DNA of 64,000 bases from Blasia pusilla (lineage: Eukaryota > Marchantiophyta > Marchantiopsida > Blasiales): NCBI GenBank assembly GCA_050084515.1, contig CM114273.1:12586001-12650000 (forward strand). The letters are read 5' to 3'. A program made the translations under genes and the position numbers. This document shows positions 24,831 to 36,546 of the stretch, in pieces; position 1 is the stretch's first letter; every line of letters starts with the position of its first letter. The notes beneath the pieces were generated by a model that did not search any database, was not told where the DNA came from, and worked only from the letters and a program-made list of their open reading frames with translations.

Positions 24831-26990
24831 GGTGAGAGAAGAATCGGTTCCCAGGGAGTGATTGCATCATTGCAAGGCCTCTCTCTCTCTTTCTCTCTGT
24901 GGCATTGATGAGAGGAGATGCTGAATGTGGTTTGTTGGGCCTAACACCGACTCGTAGAGAGCGAGTTTGGGGACTCTTAGACCGCCAGCTACTCCACTGT
25001 TGTCAAAGATTATGAATGAAGGTGAATCAATAGATCCTTCGCGTTTGGGTCAGGCCAACTCCGGGGTTCGCTGCGCTCGAGTGATCGACGAGCGGCGGTC
25101 GTTTAGGAATCCTCCACATCGAGCGATTAGTAGTCCATCGATGGTCGAGACGAAGCCCGGGGCGTCGGTTGCGTCTGCTATGGCGGGAAGCAACCAAGGA
25201 GCCGGTGGCGACGTAGAAGTGGAGAAGAGGTAACGGAGCTGGATACGAGCTCTTTAAGCGTAGGAGAAGATTGATGGGAGATCCGGAGAGGTCGGAGTCG
25301 CATTTATGGTGCAGATTCAGCAATCGCAGGGAAGATGGATCGAGGAGGACGACAGGCGCTCGATCTCCTGTGTCGCTATTATGATGGTGGAAATTCGAAA
25401 CCGAAAGGAAACTTCAACACGGGGCCTGCCGAGCGCCGCGTACAGTATTCCTCTTTCGATTTCGCCCGAGCGATGGATGCGCAAGGCGCCGTGAAAAGGC
25501 AGCATAGACCGAATCGAGGGTGGTCCTGGAGGTACCGTACGTCGAAGGGAAGGAACGGGTAGATCAGAGATGATCATTAAATGGATCATAGAAAGCAAAG
25601 GATATACAAGAGAGGAACGCTCCAATTGGGCGAGCGGCCGAGAGGCCAACCAGGAGGGAATGAAAGAAGCTATGAGGAGCTAGCCAATTGATGTGTGCGC
25701 GTCTGGCTCAGGGATCCGGAGCTCTAAGAATCTGCGCGACTGTCCGTTGAGCAGCCAAAAGAGCGAATGGGGATCGAGGCAGGAGATGGGAAGACAAGGG
25801 TCTGGTTGGTACGAGGCTACAGTAAAATGTACTTCCACTGCTGCAGCGGCAGCTATACTTGTGCACAGCAAGGAGCAACTGTACCGCTGACCCCACAAAA
25901 CAAAGACAACCAGAAAAGAAAATTAATCACATGCTGCGCGCTCCCAGTCCCTAAGAACAAAAGCGTAGTAGATCTAGAGTCCCAACCGCTTGGGGTGTGA
26001 CCCGGCCGCCCCCGACCCCACCGCACCCGAAACGCAACAATAAAATACTCTGCGCTTTGGACCCACACGCAGTTATACTCCGGTAACTTCCCGGCTAATT
26101 ACTCGCCGTTACCGGCCCGGTAGATCGCAACAGCAACAACAACTGCACGCTCTAGACACGGACGGACCCCACCGCGCGGAGCAGCGAAGACCACGAGGGT
26201 GAGACGCTCACTGGGAGACTCGCGCCGAATCGCCAACGATTACGTGAAATCGACCAGCGACGAGCCCGGAGGCATGTAAGAAACATGACATATGTAGATG
26301 CGAGTCTTCGACTCATGTTTTAACTCACGTCCTGACCCGCTGACCCCACCCCAAAGGCCTACGCGTATCCTGGTCGCTTGCGCGATTCTTGCCACCAAAC
26401 ACACCCACGCTCGGGCTATGGAGTGCGTATGCACAAGCATAATAAGTACTGCTCGGAATAAACAAGAAAAGACGAGACGCATGCAACAACACATTCATGC
26501 GTTACTTAACTAGATCACCCCCTCCCATCCACACTCTCTTCATGTTCTCTGCATGAGCAAGCTTTTCGCGCTACTGTGTCGTTAGCCTTTATGTGCGCGT
26601 ACGTGTGTGGTGTGGTGTACATGCAAGCAGATGCCCATGATTACCATCCGCAAATGGTCTCCAGACAAGACACCGATCGACAAGTTTTGAGCTTCGCAAT
26701 TCAACTGACCGTGGCAGCTTTTCAACATATTGTTGTCATCGAAAACTCTTATTGGGACTACTGAAACTCCTCGAATTTCAGAAATTCTCAATTCTACTGC
26801 GATGTAGCATGAAACACCCGCAGAGCTTTTATGCTGTCTGGACGGACTTGATTCAAAGCTTCGGGTGCAAGCTTTCCAGCATCGCAAAAACCTGATATCG
26901 TATCCCGTCGCTAAGTATGGTATGACTATAGTTTCTGAAAACATTTCTCACATTTATCGGTGCAGACACCTATCCCGATCTTCCTTCTCG
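24831..26990. other. GC-rich low-copy DNA, no supported gene
   Basis: Short frames occur on both strands, none with recognisable content. A small inverted repeat CCGGTAAC/GTTACCGG lies near 26081-26118. The 3' end may hold the promoter of the ORF at 27118. Confidence 0.35.
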
Positions 26991-26995
26991 AGATC

Positions 26996-27004
26996 AAACC
27001 CTAA
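26996..27004 (+). promoter_or_regulatory. Canonical telo-box upstream of the 27118 ORF
   Basis: AAACCCTAA lies 114 bp upstream of the ATG at 27118, in a pyrimidine-rich setting typical of plant transcription starts. The acceptor-like word TATTTACAG/ACG near 27018-27029 leaves open a small 5' leader intron. Confidence 0.45.
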
Positions 27005-27117
27005 ACTATACTTTCCTATTTACAGACGTTCTTCACATCTTCTGCTTTACTCCGCTACGCTAGCCACAACAACAAACTAAGCTCAAAGATCAGACAGGAG
27101 AACAACTCAGCGTGTCC

Positions 27118-27612
27118 ATGGATTTGACCATTTCCCACGTGTCGAGTACGCCGAGTGATCGCGCCGATTCTCAAATTGCAAATATCTATATCTTTGATGC
27201 TGCGCCGGCAACTGGGGAGCCTGCTGCCTCAAATTTAAACATTTGGGAGTCAATGGAATGTGATCAGAACTTCAGGATTGAATGTTCTATGATTCTTGGA
27301 GAGTCGAACTACGAACTCCATGCGTGGAGCGCAATGACCTCCCAATTAATATGCCGGTGGGGATCGGTTTTTCTTATCGGACTCGTCCTGGGTCTGGTTC
27401 GGTCGATACTCATTACCGATGGGATTCGGCCCAGCGGGATTCTTGTGCAGCATGTTGTATGTGTATTGGTGATGCTGCCATTGCTCTTTGCGATTGGTGC
27501 TCGTAGAGCCCATTCCGAAGCGAGACTCCTACAATTGAGACAACATCGAACAATTCTTCGTGAGATCCCCGCCTCAGGACGAAAGGTGGGACTAACTGCC
27601 AATCCAGAATGA
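27118..27612 (+). CDS. Small two-span membrane protein, unknown
   Basis: A 164-codon frame beginning MDLTISHVSS; I chose the ATG at 27118, as no in-frame ATG precedes it. The N-terminal 80 residues are polar with balanced composition. Two hydrophobic segments follow: about residues 84-100 (SVFLIGLVLGLVRSILI) and 108-128 (ILVQHVVCVLVMLPLLFAIG). They are separated by a short polar loop and followed by a basic, helical tail containing RRAHSEARLLQLRQHR. This pattern fits a membrane protein with a tail-located coiled or basic helix. It is the longest uninterrupted frame in the GC-rich segment with plausible composition, and a telo-box sits upstream. No family is recognised. It may be single-exon or the terminal exon of a longer gene. 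Confidence 0.45.
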   Translation: MDLTISHVSSTPSDRADSQIANIYIFDAAPATGEPAASNLNIWESMECDQNFRIECSMILGESNYELHAWSAMTSQLICRWGSVFLIGLVLGLVRSILITDGIRPSGILVQHVVCVLVMLPLLFAIGARRAHSEARLLQLRQHRTILREIPASGRKVGLTANPE

Positions 27613-28143
27613 TAAAGGGACCTCGCCCTTGATCGTACGTCCCCGTACATATAAGGTAACGAATCTATGAACGCAGCAAACCAACATCTCTGCTGCGTTC
27701 TAAAACTATCGATGAATGTGATTACAACGCAAAAAAGTCGAACTTGATTCCAATTATATCGCATGCAGAGTACGCACAGGAACTATCGCTCAGTCTCGCA
27801 TCTATAGCGCTCATGCATGGGTGCGGTTATCTTTGAAACTCGAATCTCTTGTACTGTCGTTAAATTCCACGAATCTTCACACTCGAGCATGCCAGTGACC
27901 CATCCATAGCTTCGACATGCCAATGAGACTTCACGACTACTGGAATCCTCAATGCTTCTCCAAAGATGAATTTCTCACCTCGATTGGGGACGGCGGCTTC
28001 CTGTAAGTGGAGTAGATACTATCCCGCAGAGCCGGAGACAATGGAGGCCCTCGATGAGGTTTTGGTGGTGTTTGTAACAGTTGATAAGCAATCGCACTGA
28101 GGTGAGGGTCTGTCGATTTCAACATTGAAACAGTCAGCTCTCG

Positions 28144-28205
<62 letters not shown>

Positions 28206-31200
28206 TCAGACAGGGCCCTCGTAGAAAGTAAATCACTTCAATCGTCCTCTCTAAAATATCTTGATCTCTCTCCAGGACCTCGAGTTTCATCACTCGGGCT
28301 CATTTTTTAGTATGACTGAGCTCGTGGAAAGGCCCAGGAGGTTCCTGTGGATGCAAAAGAAGAATCAATCAATCAATCTCTAGCTTCCTCTCACAATGAT
28401 CACCTAAATCCATATCCTTGTTCTAGAAGCGAAAGCTGCGATTTGTGCATATCGAGAGTTGCGTACTTCGAAGTGGGCGAACGCATTCCGCCAGATTCGC
28501 AAATGCGAATATTAGCAGCAGCAGGACTGTCAATTGCAAAGCGGCCATTTCGTGTCGAGCAGCGGTCGAGTGAAGCTAACACACTAGCTTAAACACTCCC
28601 GAGTAATGAGAGCAATGATTCAGACTCAGTAGAAGGCTTCGGAACTCGATCAAGGTTTTCAGATTCTTACAAAATCGACCTCATTGATCGAGGGGCATCT
28701 TTGTCAGAGATTTCGACGCAGAAACATAACTTAGTAGAGCACAAACATGTCGAACACTTCTGTTCGAGAAATGCTAGGTACCGTAACACAAGTCACGAGT
28801 GTTTGTACATCGACGAACGACAACGTAACGTAGCAGAGACAGATGATGCTACAGAGGAGACGACACTACTCCGGGTACAGGCAGGAGGATCTGGAGAGAG
28901 AAGGCAGAGCTTTGTTACGTGTGTGCGAGCGTGTTGCACGCTAAAAATAGGTGGAGCAGAAGCTACTCGGGGGTACCACGACACGATCTCCAGTGACAGA
29001 TTTGTGTTGTGGTATGTGATATAGGCCTGCAGAAGAAGCAGCCTGCTAGAGACGCCGAGACAGACAGACAGAACCAAAACCGGTTGAGACTCCGGAGCCA
29101 AGAGCTGATGAAACCGAGAACCGTCGTCTTGACCAGCCAGCCACAGCCAGATCAGAACATGTGGAGTCCAGGCTCTCCTGTAGTGCTAGCAGACTCAGAG
29201 TCGACGAGAGCGAGTTGTGGCGATTGCAGTGAGAAGTCACTGGAGATACACGATTATAAGTAAGTCAGGAAGACAAAGGTGAGTGTACTATCTTCGTAGC
29301 TAGGCCCTCGCGCGGTCTCTTGCGTGCCCTGGCGAGCCTGTACCTTTCGAGCACCAACTTACCTCTCTTCTCCGCTATGGCGGAGCAGTAAAAAGTGATC
29401 CCCGCCCCCCTCCTCCCCCCAAAGTCTACTCCGCTGTGGCTGTCGTGTCGCCCATTCGCTCACCCCTGCAGCCTCTGCGAAACTGCTGGTCGGCCTCTCG
29501 CAGCTCAGAACTCCGATGAATCCAATCCTCACTTGTTTCTTCCTCTTGTTCGTCTTCTCCAAGAGTCACAGGGAGTCATTTCGTCAGACTCTCCCCCAGT
29601 CCCTTTCTCCGCTTCACTACTCCTGCGCTCGTCGTCGCCGCCTCTCACCCTTTCCTTTCTCCCCTCCTACCTGTTGTGTCGTGCGCAACTCTACGACCTA
29701 TGCATACAAAAAATTCATTCCTCCGACAAGTATATCCATCCACCTGTGACTCCTCCCCGGCGCCCCTAACCCGCGGTCCGGATGGTTGGGTCCTCCACGA
29801 ACGATTCGCCGCCGTAGTTCCTCTCTCACTCCGTAGCACATCCAATCGATGCACACCGTCCGTCCGTCCGTCCCTCCGCACGAACCGCAGCTTCCACGCA
29901 ACCCGACCTTACTTCCGAACCTTGGCTTCTAAGGAAAACCGACCGTCCTTCTCGTTGTCTCCGCACTGGAGCCTATGACTTCCCCTTCTCCCCCTCACCG
30001 TACTTCCCGCCCCCGCCACCCGCCAGTGCCTGCCACCCGATTGTTCAGACGGTACCGTCCCTGCCCGTCCTTGCGAGTGACCAGGGGGATTTATGAGGAA
30101 ACTGATACGAAATACCAGATGCCCGTGGCCCTCGTTCTGAGCCCAGGTCGGGAAGCTCTGACTGACCAGAGGTTCCATCAACGACAATCTGGAATCGATC
30201 GCCTCGGCAACGCAAGCCAGGGGCCCAGAACTTCCCTCTCTCCGATGCTCCGCTCCCAGGAGGCCAGCCTGGTGGACGCGAAGCTCCCGTCTCGCGTCTC
30301 GTAGCGAACTACCGGAATAAGCCCACGTGAAGGGGAGGCCTCCACGGCGGGAGGCGCGGCGCCCGGGGGCCAGGGAAAGAGGGAAATGGCGTTGACTTCG
30401 AACCCGGCATTGTAATAACGGTTTTACATTCTTAATCGCCATCTTTCGCCACATCGAATATGCTCGACGATTCTCTTCCGTAACAGGTTTCGCGACTTCG
30501 GGCTGTTACGACCCTCTCACCCAGTTCCCAGTTTTGCAGTCTGCGCCCCAGAAGGGCGACAGCCGGACACACTAAATATTCCTATTTAATATGCCCCGGA
30601 AATAATCTAGAGACAAGACGGGAACTACTCCCGAGAAGGTAAAATCTGGGAGGAATCTAACCCGGACGCAAAGTGGAACATTTGCCTGCCGGACTCATGG
30701 CAAATTAACCTGGTCCAGCCTCCAGGCCCCACAAAGTGGGGATATTTTCAAATCAAAGTAAAAACAAACCAAAACAAAAGATGTTGTCGAGCGCTGACGC
30801 TACAGAGGAAATTGGTTATGATGGGGAACTAGTTGATGTGGAGCAGAGGACTCAGGGACGGGACCTCCAGGCACACACACGTGTCACTCGTACGACGTCG
30901 CTTTAAGCTTCCACGTGCCGAGCGTCACTCTCGACTCTTCGCCTCTGCGCGTGCGTTCTTAAAGCGCATGATTCCGGGCTGCCCGACGGCAGAAATCCCC
31001 GTCCCGGTCTTATCACCATGGAAGCCCGCACACTGTACCAAATCTTATTCCTTACAATTACCCTCTTCCAATTCGACTCGTTCATAAACGACGTTAATTT
31101 TACACTCTCCTAGTTCGACTCATTTAGGCGGGGAGATCATTTGACACATTTTCGCTATTCTTGGAAATGCTTCGTCCTTGTGCGATCCTTTGGAAGTTTA

Positions 31201-31729
31201 CTCCTATGGGTGCGATTCTCCATGGCAACAACTTGAAATTTTACTAATTTTAAAGTTCACTTGTGTGAATAGTGAGGTTTTCCACTACATAAAACTCATC
31301 CTACTTCCAAAGACACTTTCTTGTCTCTTACGAGACACCTTTGCTCACTCATTCACGTTTTCAAAAAATCCATCCGCACAAAATTCTCTTTTTTTAACAA
31401 CATGGCCTTCCTTGAAAGCTGGGATTCCAATTTTGTTTCCCGTGGCCTTCCCCTTGGGAAATGGGATTCAGGATTAGTCAAGCGTTTGTGGGCATCTACC
31501 CCGCATGTCTTCCAAGGTGAGTTAATCGGACATGCTCACACTTGTACATACATACTCCATTTACGATTACAACTTCCTCCGGTTAATCTTGTCTTATGGG
31601 TTACAAAGGTGTTAAAAACATGTAAAAGCCACGTAAGATTTATTGAAGTGTCCAAAAAGTTGTAAGAGACCCATGAAGTTTATTAAAATTCCATAATCTA
31701 AATTTTTAAAAACTATGTAGGCAAGGAGC
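27613..31729. other. GC-rich to mixed DNA with simple repeats, no supported gene
   Basis: It includes a GTCC tetranucleotide tract near 29860 and pyrimidine-rich blocks at 29400-29700 that look like leader or promoter DNA. Frames of up to 181 codons on the - strand (29909-30454) overlap + strand frames and show no domain. Composition returns to AT-rich after about 31100. Confidence 0.35.
28147..28203. repeat. (TC)n microsatellite, 57 bp
   Basis: An uninterrupted TC run in low-copy DNA. The Leu/Ser-repeat and Arg/Glu-repeat frames across it are translation artefacts. Confidence 0.95.
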
Positions 31730-31738
31730 ACCATAACT

Positions 31739-32031
31739 AAGGTTGCATATGGACAAAGTCCATGTCAGTGTCCATGCCGTTCGTTCTATAGAAGCACTTG
31801 TCTATAGGGCCCCCATATCCTCGTCTCCCTTTCTTTCTCATCCTTTCCACTTGTATTCGTGATCCCAATTTTCTCATTTCTTCCTCCTCCTCCCTTATTG
31901 CCTCATCCAATCTTGCCTCGCCGGCCACCATAAATTATAAGTATGGGGCCCACCTTTTACAATCCATGTCCATGGACATGTCCAAAATTTTCCATCTTAA
32001 GGACGGATTTGTCCATTTTTATGCAACCATG
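31739..32031 (+). mobile_element. MITE copy C
   Basis: A 293-bp element with ends AAGGTTGCATATGGACAAA and TGCAACCATG. The inner right end carries TTTGTCCA, pairing with TGGACAAA. The target duplication ACCATAACT (31730-31738) and ACCTTAGCT (32032-32040) matches at 7 of 9. The core carries the pyrimidine-rich tract of the family. It ends 20 bp outside the 3' LTR of the gypsy element. Confidence 0.8.
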
Positions 32032-32051
32032 ACCTTAGCTCCTTCGATTGA

Positions 32052-32431
32052 TGCTCAAGAGTTTAAAAAAGGAGAGAATAAGCTCTCGAAGCTCGATGAC
32101 TCTTCTCAAGATATACCCTCTCTCCCCAAATCCTCCCCAAAGTCCTCCTCTTTGTGACTTGCGTATCAAGATCATCATTTGATCCTAAAGGCCTCCAATA
32201 ATGGGTTAAGAGTCAATTTCCACAAATATAAACTCATAGTTCATATAGTTAAAAACTTACCAAAATTAGTGGGTTTCTCATATGTCCTCTAAATAGATCC
32301 ACACAAAGGAGAAACATGTTTGAGCACATTATCCTACTTCCCAACAGATCATCCGTCATCTATTTAACTCAATCTTTGGTCTCTATTGGAGCGTTATATA
32401 GAAACTTATTGTTCCACTATAATAAAAGACA
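32052..32431 (-). repeat. 3' LTR of the gypsy element
   Basis: The - strand sequence starts TGTCTTTTATTATAGTGG at 32431 and ends in CA at 32052. It aligns with the 5' LTR copy at 41093-42100 through shared blocks such as CTCTAAATAGATCCACACAA and GGCCTCCAA-AATGGGT. About 75-80 percent identity by eye implies an old insertion. Confidence 0.65.
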
Positions 32432-33778
32432 TGATAGTTATCTACATATTGCTATAAAACATACATCATTGTCACTAATCAAACACACAAACATTAGACT
32501 ATCTCAATTATCCACCGAACACAACCACGGAGGCATCTCGCTACCAAAATATCTCCAATCATCCCCCTAGTTGGTGACTAGGTTCCTCTAACTCTAGAGA
32601 GCCATCTATCTCTAGCTACTTGTGACATACACCTCTAAGATTCTAAGAGCAAGAAGTTCAAGTGCCCATGTGGCCCCATCATTAATCACCTCCCTATTAT
32701 CCATTCCCATTGAGCAAGTCTAAATTTCTAACTCCTTATCCTATGTGCATCTAGGGCACATCCATCGTTTTCATGACCCTTATAGCCAAAAAAGCACCAA
32801 ATTGAATGCGGAACATCAAAACTCTAGAAGGCTTGGACTATGATAGAAGCGCATCGGAAAAATGTCTTGGATGAGACATGAGATGTGAGACACGAGCAAG
32901 GTTAATTAGAACTTTTAAGTGTTGAGGGTTGTGACCCAGTACACCAAGACGAGAGGCAAAGCAAGACTTGGGAGGTGCTCAAGTCCCATAGTATTTGGTT
33001 GCCAAAGAGGATTTGGAACTTGACTAGCATTTGAGGGTTTTGCGGAGTTTAAGGTCATATATAACGACTACCAAAAATGTGTGTTTGGAATGATTAAGGT
33101 AGCATTGGAAGACTTATGCTAAGAAAATTGCAGCGCTTTAGAGATCTTGACAAACTTATGAACAAAGATTGAGAAACTGGCCCTTAACTATCAAATTAGT
33201 ATTTGGGTTGAGGGCCAAGATGAGTGGCTCAAGAGGACTTTCCCAAAGGTGGGAACAAGGTAGCGATTTCTAGAACTATATATAAGAGGGAGGATCTCCA
33301 AGGGGTGCTTGGGACTTGAACTCTACTTTGGGGCGCCATGAGGCAAATCAAGGGTACATAATGGATCGGGAGGTTGGCTTTGGGGTATGGACACCAAGCC
33401 AAGTCCGAGGGGCGAATTTTAGATGTCAAGCTTAGACCCTGATATGTGACTCAATTCTTGGGTCTAGGTTAGAGACTAATTTTAGATTCATCAAACAGTT
33501 GGAACCGCTAGGTGTGCCAACGTTGCTTTAGGTGCTTGGACTATCTAGGACGTCTATCGTAAGTGTAGGAAGACTTTCTTGTGTTGGAAGTGAGGGATTA
33601 GAGATTGTTGAGCTTGTTAGATAGCCCTATTTTTAAACGTGTTGAGATGTATGATGTATGGCTGGTTGATCCAAACAATGGCTAACATGAATGTGTTTGG
33701 ATGCAGATCAGTAAGGAGAGGATTACCAACTAAAGGTTCATTTTTGAAATACTAGAGATTGACGTTCAAGAGGAGTAG
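32432..33778 (-). other. 3' internal region of the gypsy element, non-coding
   Basis: It lies between the pol remnant and the 3' LTR. No protein domain is recognisable on either strand. It may include a worn 3' untranslated region or polypurine tract. Confidence 0.4.
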
Positions 33779-33917
33779 GCGCACAAAAATCGTCCTCGAG
33801 TAACTTGATCAAGAGGTGGTGTCAAACATGCCATATACCACTCTCTCGAACAACCATCATAGACTAGCATTGTCATTGCATCCGATCCCTAGCAGACCTA
33901 CACAACATACACCAGAA
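33779..33917 (-). pseudogene. PHD-finger-like domain at the gypsy pol C-terminus
   Basis: Two - strand frames, joined across a frameshift, give CMLC followed by VYDGC, EWYMACLTPPL and FLC. This is the Cys4-His-Cys3 spacing of a PHD finger with two ligands changed to Tyr (in VYD and WYM). It follows integrase C-terminal sequence directly, so it was part of the element's polyprotein, possibly for chromatin targeting as chromodomains do in chromoviruses. The domain call rests on the spacing and on the W-x-M-x-C-L-x-P-P-L signature; the role is inferred. Confidence 0.6.
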
Positions 33918-34307
33918 ACTTGCATGTATGATTGCCAAGCTTACGTCAACTGTACCATCAATGTTAGGAGGATAACATGATGCATACTTTTGCACATGGT
34001 CCTTCCAAACCATATCATCACATGCATCTTATTAAAGAACTCTATATGGAAAATTCTCATGTATCCTCAAAATGGTGCACCTTGCTATCATATCTTGACA
34101 TCCAATGTTGTCAGTGTCGTCAATTGCAAGTAGACATAGTCTACCTGATGAAACCTCCAAATCGTTGGACGATATCCTCCCCCTTAGATAGTTTCATACC
34201 TCAACGTGTCCCAATATTATGCAATCACCAAATCCTCAAACGCCATATGCATGGATATGACTCTCCGAAATATCTCCACCCTCTGAGAACATGCTTGCAT
34301 CCACACA
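33918..34307 (-). pseudogene. Gypsy integrase C-terminal part, distal half
   Basis: The - strand translation resumes after MITE H with VWMQACSQRVEIFRR and DTLRYETI, then GYRPTIWRFHQVDYVYLQ (a GDxVYL-like integrase C-terminal motif), and later ILRIHE and KDHVQKYASCYPPNIDGT. Stops and frame changes are frequent. Confidence 0.7.
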
Positions 34308-34650
34308 AAGGTTGCACACGAACAAATTCTATTTCCATGGACATGTCCATCTCCTCAAACTTATGTCCACCCCTAGGACGGCCATGTCTATGCGAGCCTG
34401 TGTACGGGCAAACCTTCCCCGCCCGTATCGTAGATCCGAGCTCCGCTAGCATGCACCTAGTCTAAAAACTTGTTGTTTCTTTTCTAGCCTGAAGCAACCC
34501 ATCCTCAACCCACATTGGCTCGCACAAGGTCTTGTGCGGGCCTGCCACAGGCCAATGCGGGATTAGGGCGGCCCGATGCGGGCTAAATGTGGAATGAGAC
34601 ATGTCTGTCACATGTATATGGATGGACATATTTGTTTCCATGCAACCATG
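34308..34650 (+). mobile_element. MITE copy H, GC-rich type, perfect 9-bp target duplication
   Basis: A 343-bp element with ends AAGGTTGCACACGAACAAA and TTTGTTTCCATGCAACCATG, flanked by ATCCACACA at 34299-34307 and 34651-34659 (identical). Its core is GC-rich (GCGGGC, GGCCCG words) and differs from copies A and C, but the subterminal GGACATGTCC words are shared. Removing it rejoins the integrase reading at Val-Trp-(Ile/Met), so it inserted into an already established gypsy copy. Confidence 0.9.
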
Positions 34651-34842
34651 ATCCACACATTATGGTCATTGAGGTTCAACACCTCACTAGCATCACGAAT
34701 AATGGACATAGGCAAATTTGGATCTCGTTCATAAAGTAAGAAGTAAGGTGGAAAGAATGCCAAGGATGCTTGTCCAATAAATATGTATCCAATTGCCATC
34801 AACGGAAATGGTAGGTCCTAATCTCCTAGGTGACCTCCCTAT
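34651..34842 (-). pseudogene. Gypsy integrase middle part between two MITEs
   Basis: The - strand frame reads MAIGYIFIGQASLAFFPPYF, then LLYERDPNLPMSIIRD and LNLNDHNVWI. This is the gypsy integrase stretch after the catalytic core. It is bounded by MITE H on one side and MITE D on the other. Confidence 0.75.
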
Positions 34843-35171
34843 CATGGTTGCACAAAAACGGACAAGTCCTTCTTTAGGACGGAAGTGGATGGACAATTTT
34901 GGACATCTCCACGCATATGGGTTCCAAGAGGTGGGACCCACACATTTAGTCCATGATGGAAGGCAAGGCAAGGATAAGACGAGTAATGAGGGAGGAGGGA
35001 GTGGAGGTGGAGGGAGGAAGAAATGGGGGAGTATGGAACATGAAGGCAAGTAAGAGGAATGAGAAAGAAAGGAAAGGTGGGGCCAATATGGACAAGTCCT
35101 TCCATAAGATGGACATAAGTCCACGGACATGGATATGTCCACTTACACGGACTTTGTCCACATGCAACCTT
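34843..35171 (-). mobile_element. MITE copy D
   Basis: A 329-bp element in inverted orientation with ends CATGGTTGCACAAAAACGGAC and GTCCACATGCAACCTT. The target duplication is CCTCCCTAT (34834-34842) and GCTCTCTAT (35172-35180), 7 of 9. The core carries the purine-rich tract on the + strand. It splits the gypsy integrase just downstream of the core domain. Confidence 0.85.
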
Positions 35172-35180
35172 GCTCTCTAT

Positions 35181-35690
35181 ATCCCCTCTTCACCGTCTAC
35201 TCAACACGCTTGGCTAAACGATCCACCTAATGATTATCTAGAGACGTCGTGCGATGATTGGTCAATGCCTCATCACACAAGGCCTGAAATTCCCCGTAAG
35301 ACTCAGTGCCTTGGTGTGTCAACACTTCTTCTCGTGGCCCATATTGACTTAGTAATCCATGAAGAAAAGTATATGCCACTCCCTCACTTGGCTTGTCAGG
35401 AAATGCAACAAACTCTGTCCACTCTGAGAAGTGCTTGACTATCACCAACATATAATTGTTATAGCGCTCGGTCAATGGTAAAGGTTTCGCAAAATCCAAA
35501 CTCCGACCATCTGTAGTCTAAACCCATGATTGGTAGTGAGTGTAACTGTGGAGTCAAAGCATTGAATGCTTCTCTGAGCCCATCACATGCGATACATCTC
35601 CAAAATGTCCAAAATGTCCTAACTCCTCATAGGCATGTTGCACTAATTGTGCTCGCATCAAATGATGAGGCACTACTTGCACTCTACTAT
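35181..35690 (-). pseudogene. Gypsy integrase zinc-binding and core region
   Basis: In - strand order: LVQHAYEELGHFG (His pair of the HHCC region), then FAKPLPLTERYNNYMLVIVK and HFSEWTEFVAFPDKPSEGVA, then EVLTHQGTESYGEF and NHRTTSLDNH, then LAKRV and TVKRG up to MITE D. The second core Asp position reads His (LTHQG), so catalysis is lost. Several stops lie between blocks. Confidence 0.8.
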
Positions 35691-36540
35691 CCTCCCAAAT
35701 GCGCAAAATATGTGTCCCCTCCCACCTAAACCGTCGAGCTTGTTGTAGTATCCCATCTATAATCTATTTTATCTACTATGTTGCTAGTGCACAAGTATTC
35801 CAAGACTACCTCATCCTTGTGGATTTCTCGGGAATGCGTTAGCTCCTCATCAAGGAGTTGCTTGCCGACAAACTCTTTGTCTGAGCTCAACGTCAAAGTC
35901 AATGCTATATGGCTCCCCATAGCCAAAAAAACCAAATAGGCTCATGCATACTATGGGGGCATCATATCCTCATCACCATCACTATGCCAACAAGCTCTAA
36001 TTGCATCTCACTAACTCGAACATGGGTTCCGACTCAAACCATATACCTCTTGGTTGAGCCTCTTAGGTCGATGTACCATTAGGAAATCATATTAGTGCAA
36101 CAAAAATGCCTAGAAGGCGAGCTGTCTTATAAGCTTATTGGACTCCATCAACCATTTCAATGGATGATGATTAATGATGAGGTGGATGAATTACCAAAAA
36201 ACTAGCACCAAAATGTGCAATAGCCCAAACTACAACTGACCACTGTCCCTCATATGAGCTATAATTTGCCTATGCAACATTATTTGAGCGGCTAGCATAA
36301 GCAACTACAAACTCTTTACCCTCTTTAATGTTGGGTGGGCATCGTTCCAAGATCCAACATACTCTAATTAGTGTGCAATTGGAAAGGATGCCCCATGACA
36401 TACCTCCTTAAGATAAGCGCAAACATCAATTTGTCTTTGAGCATCTTAATTTTTTTCTCCTCCTCATCCCCTAATTTCCACTCATGGTCCACCTTTGTCA
36501 GTAAGGTCAATGGGTTCGTATTTGTATTGAATCCTGTGAC
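35691..36540 (-). pseudogene. Gypsy RNase H and linker
   Basis: In - strand order: NPLTLLTKVDHEWKLGDEEE, KEFVVAYASRSNN, NYSSYEGQWSVVVWAIAHF, HPLKWLMESNKLIRQLAF, VHRPKRLNQEVYGLSRNP. These are the RT-connection, RNase H and tether motifs of Ty3/gypsy elements. At least five stops interrupt them. A 69-codon linker frame (35726-35935) precedes the integrase. Confidence 0.8.
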
Positions 36541-36546
36541 ATATAA

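Noticed and set aside
29909-30454. 181-codon - strand frame, Arg/Gly-rich
   Set aside because: It overlaps + strand frames of similar quality, has no domain, and its composition follows local GC content.
34729-35167. Recurring hydrophobic frame (HVDK...HVHVRGLMS...PSFSF) in several MITE copies
   Set aside because: Similarity reflects copies of one element. The frame shifts and its end varies between copies, and the composition follows the pyrimidine tract. No transposase-like content.
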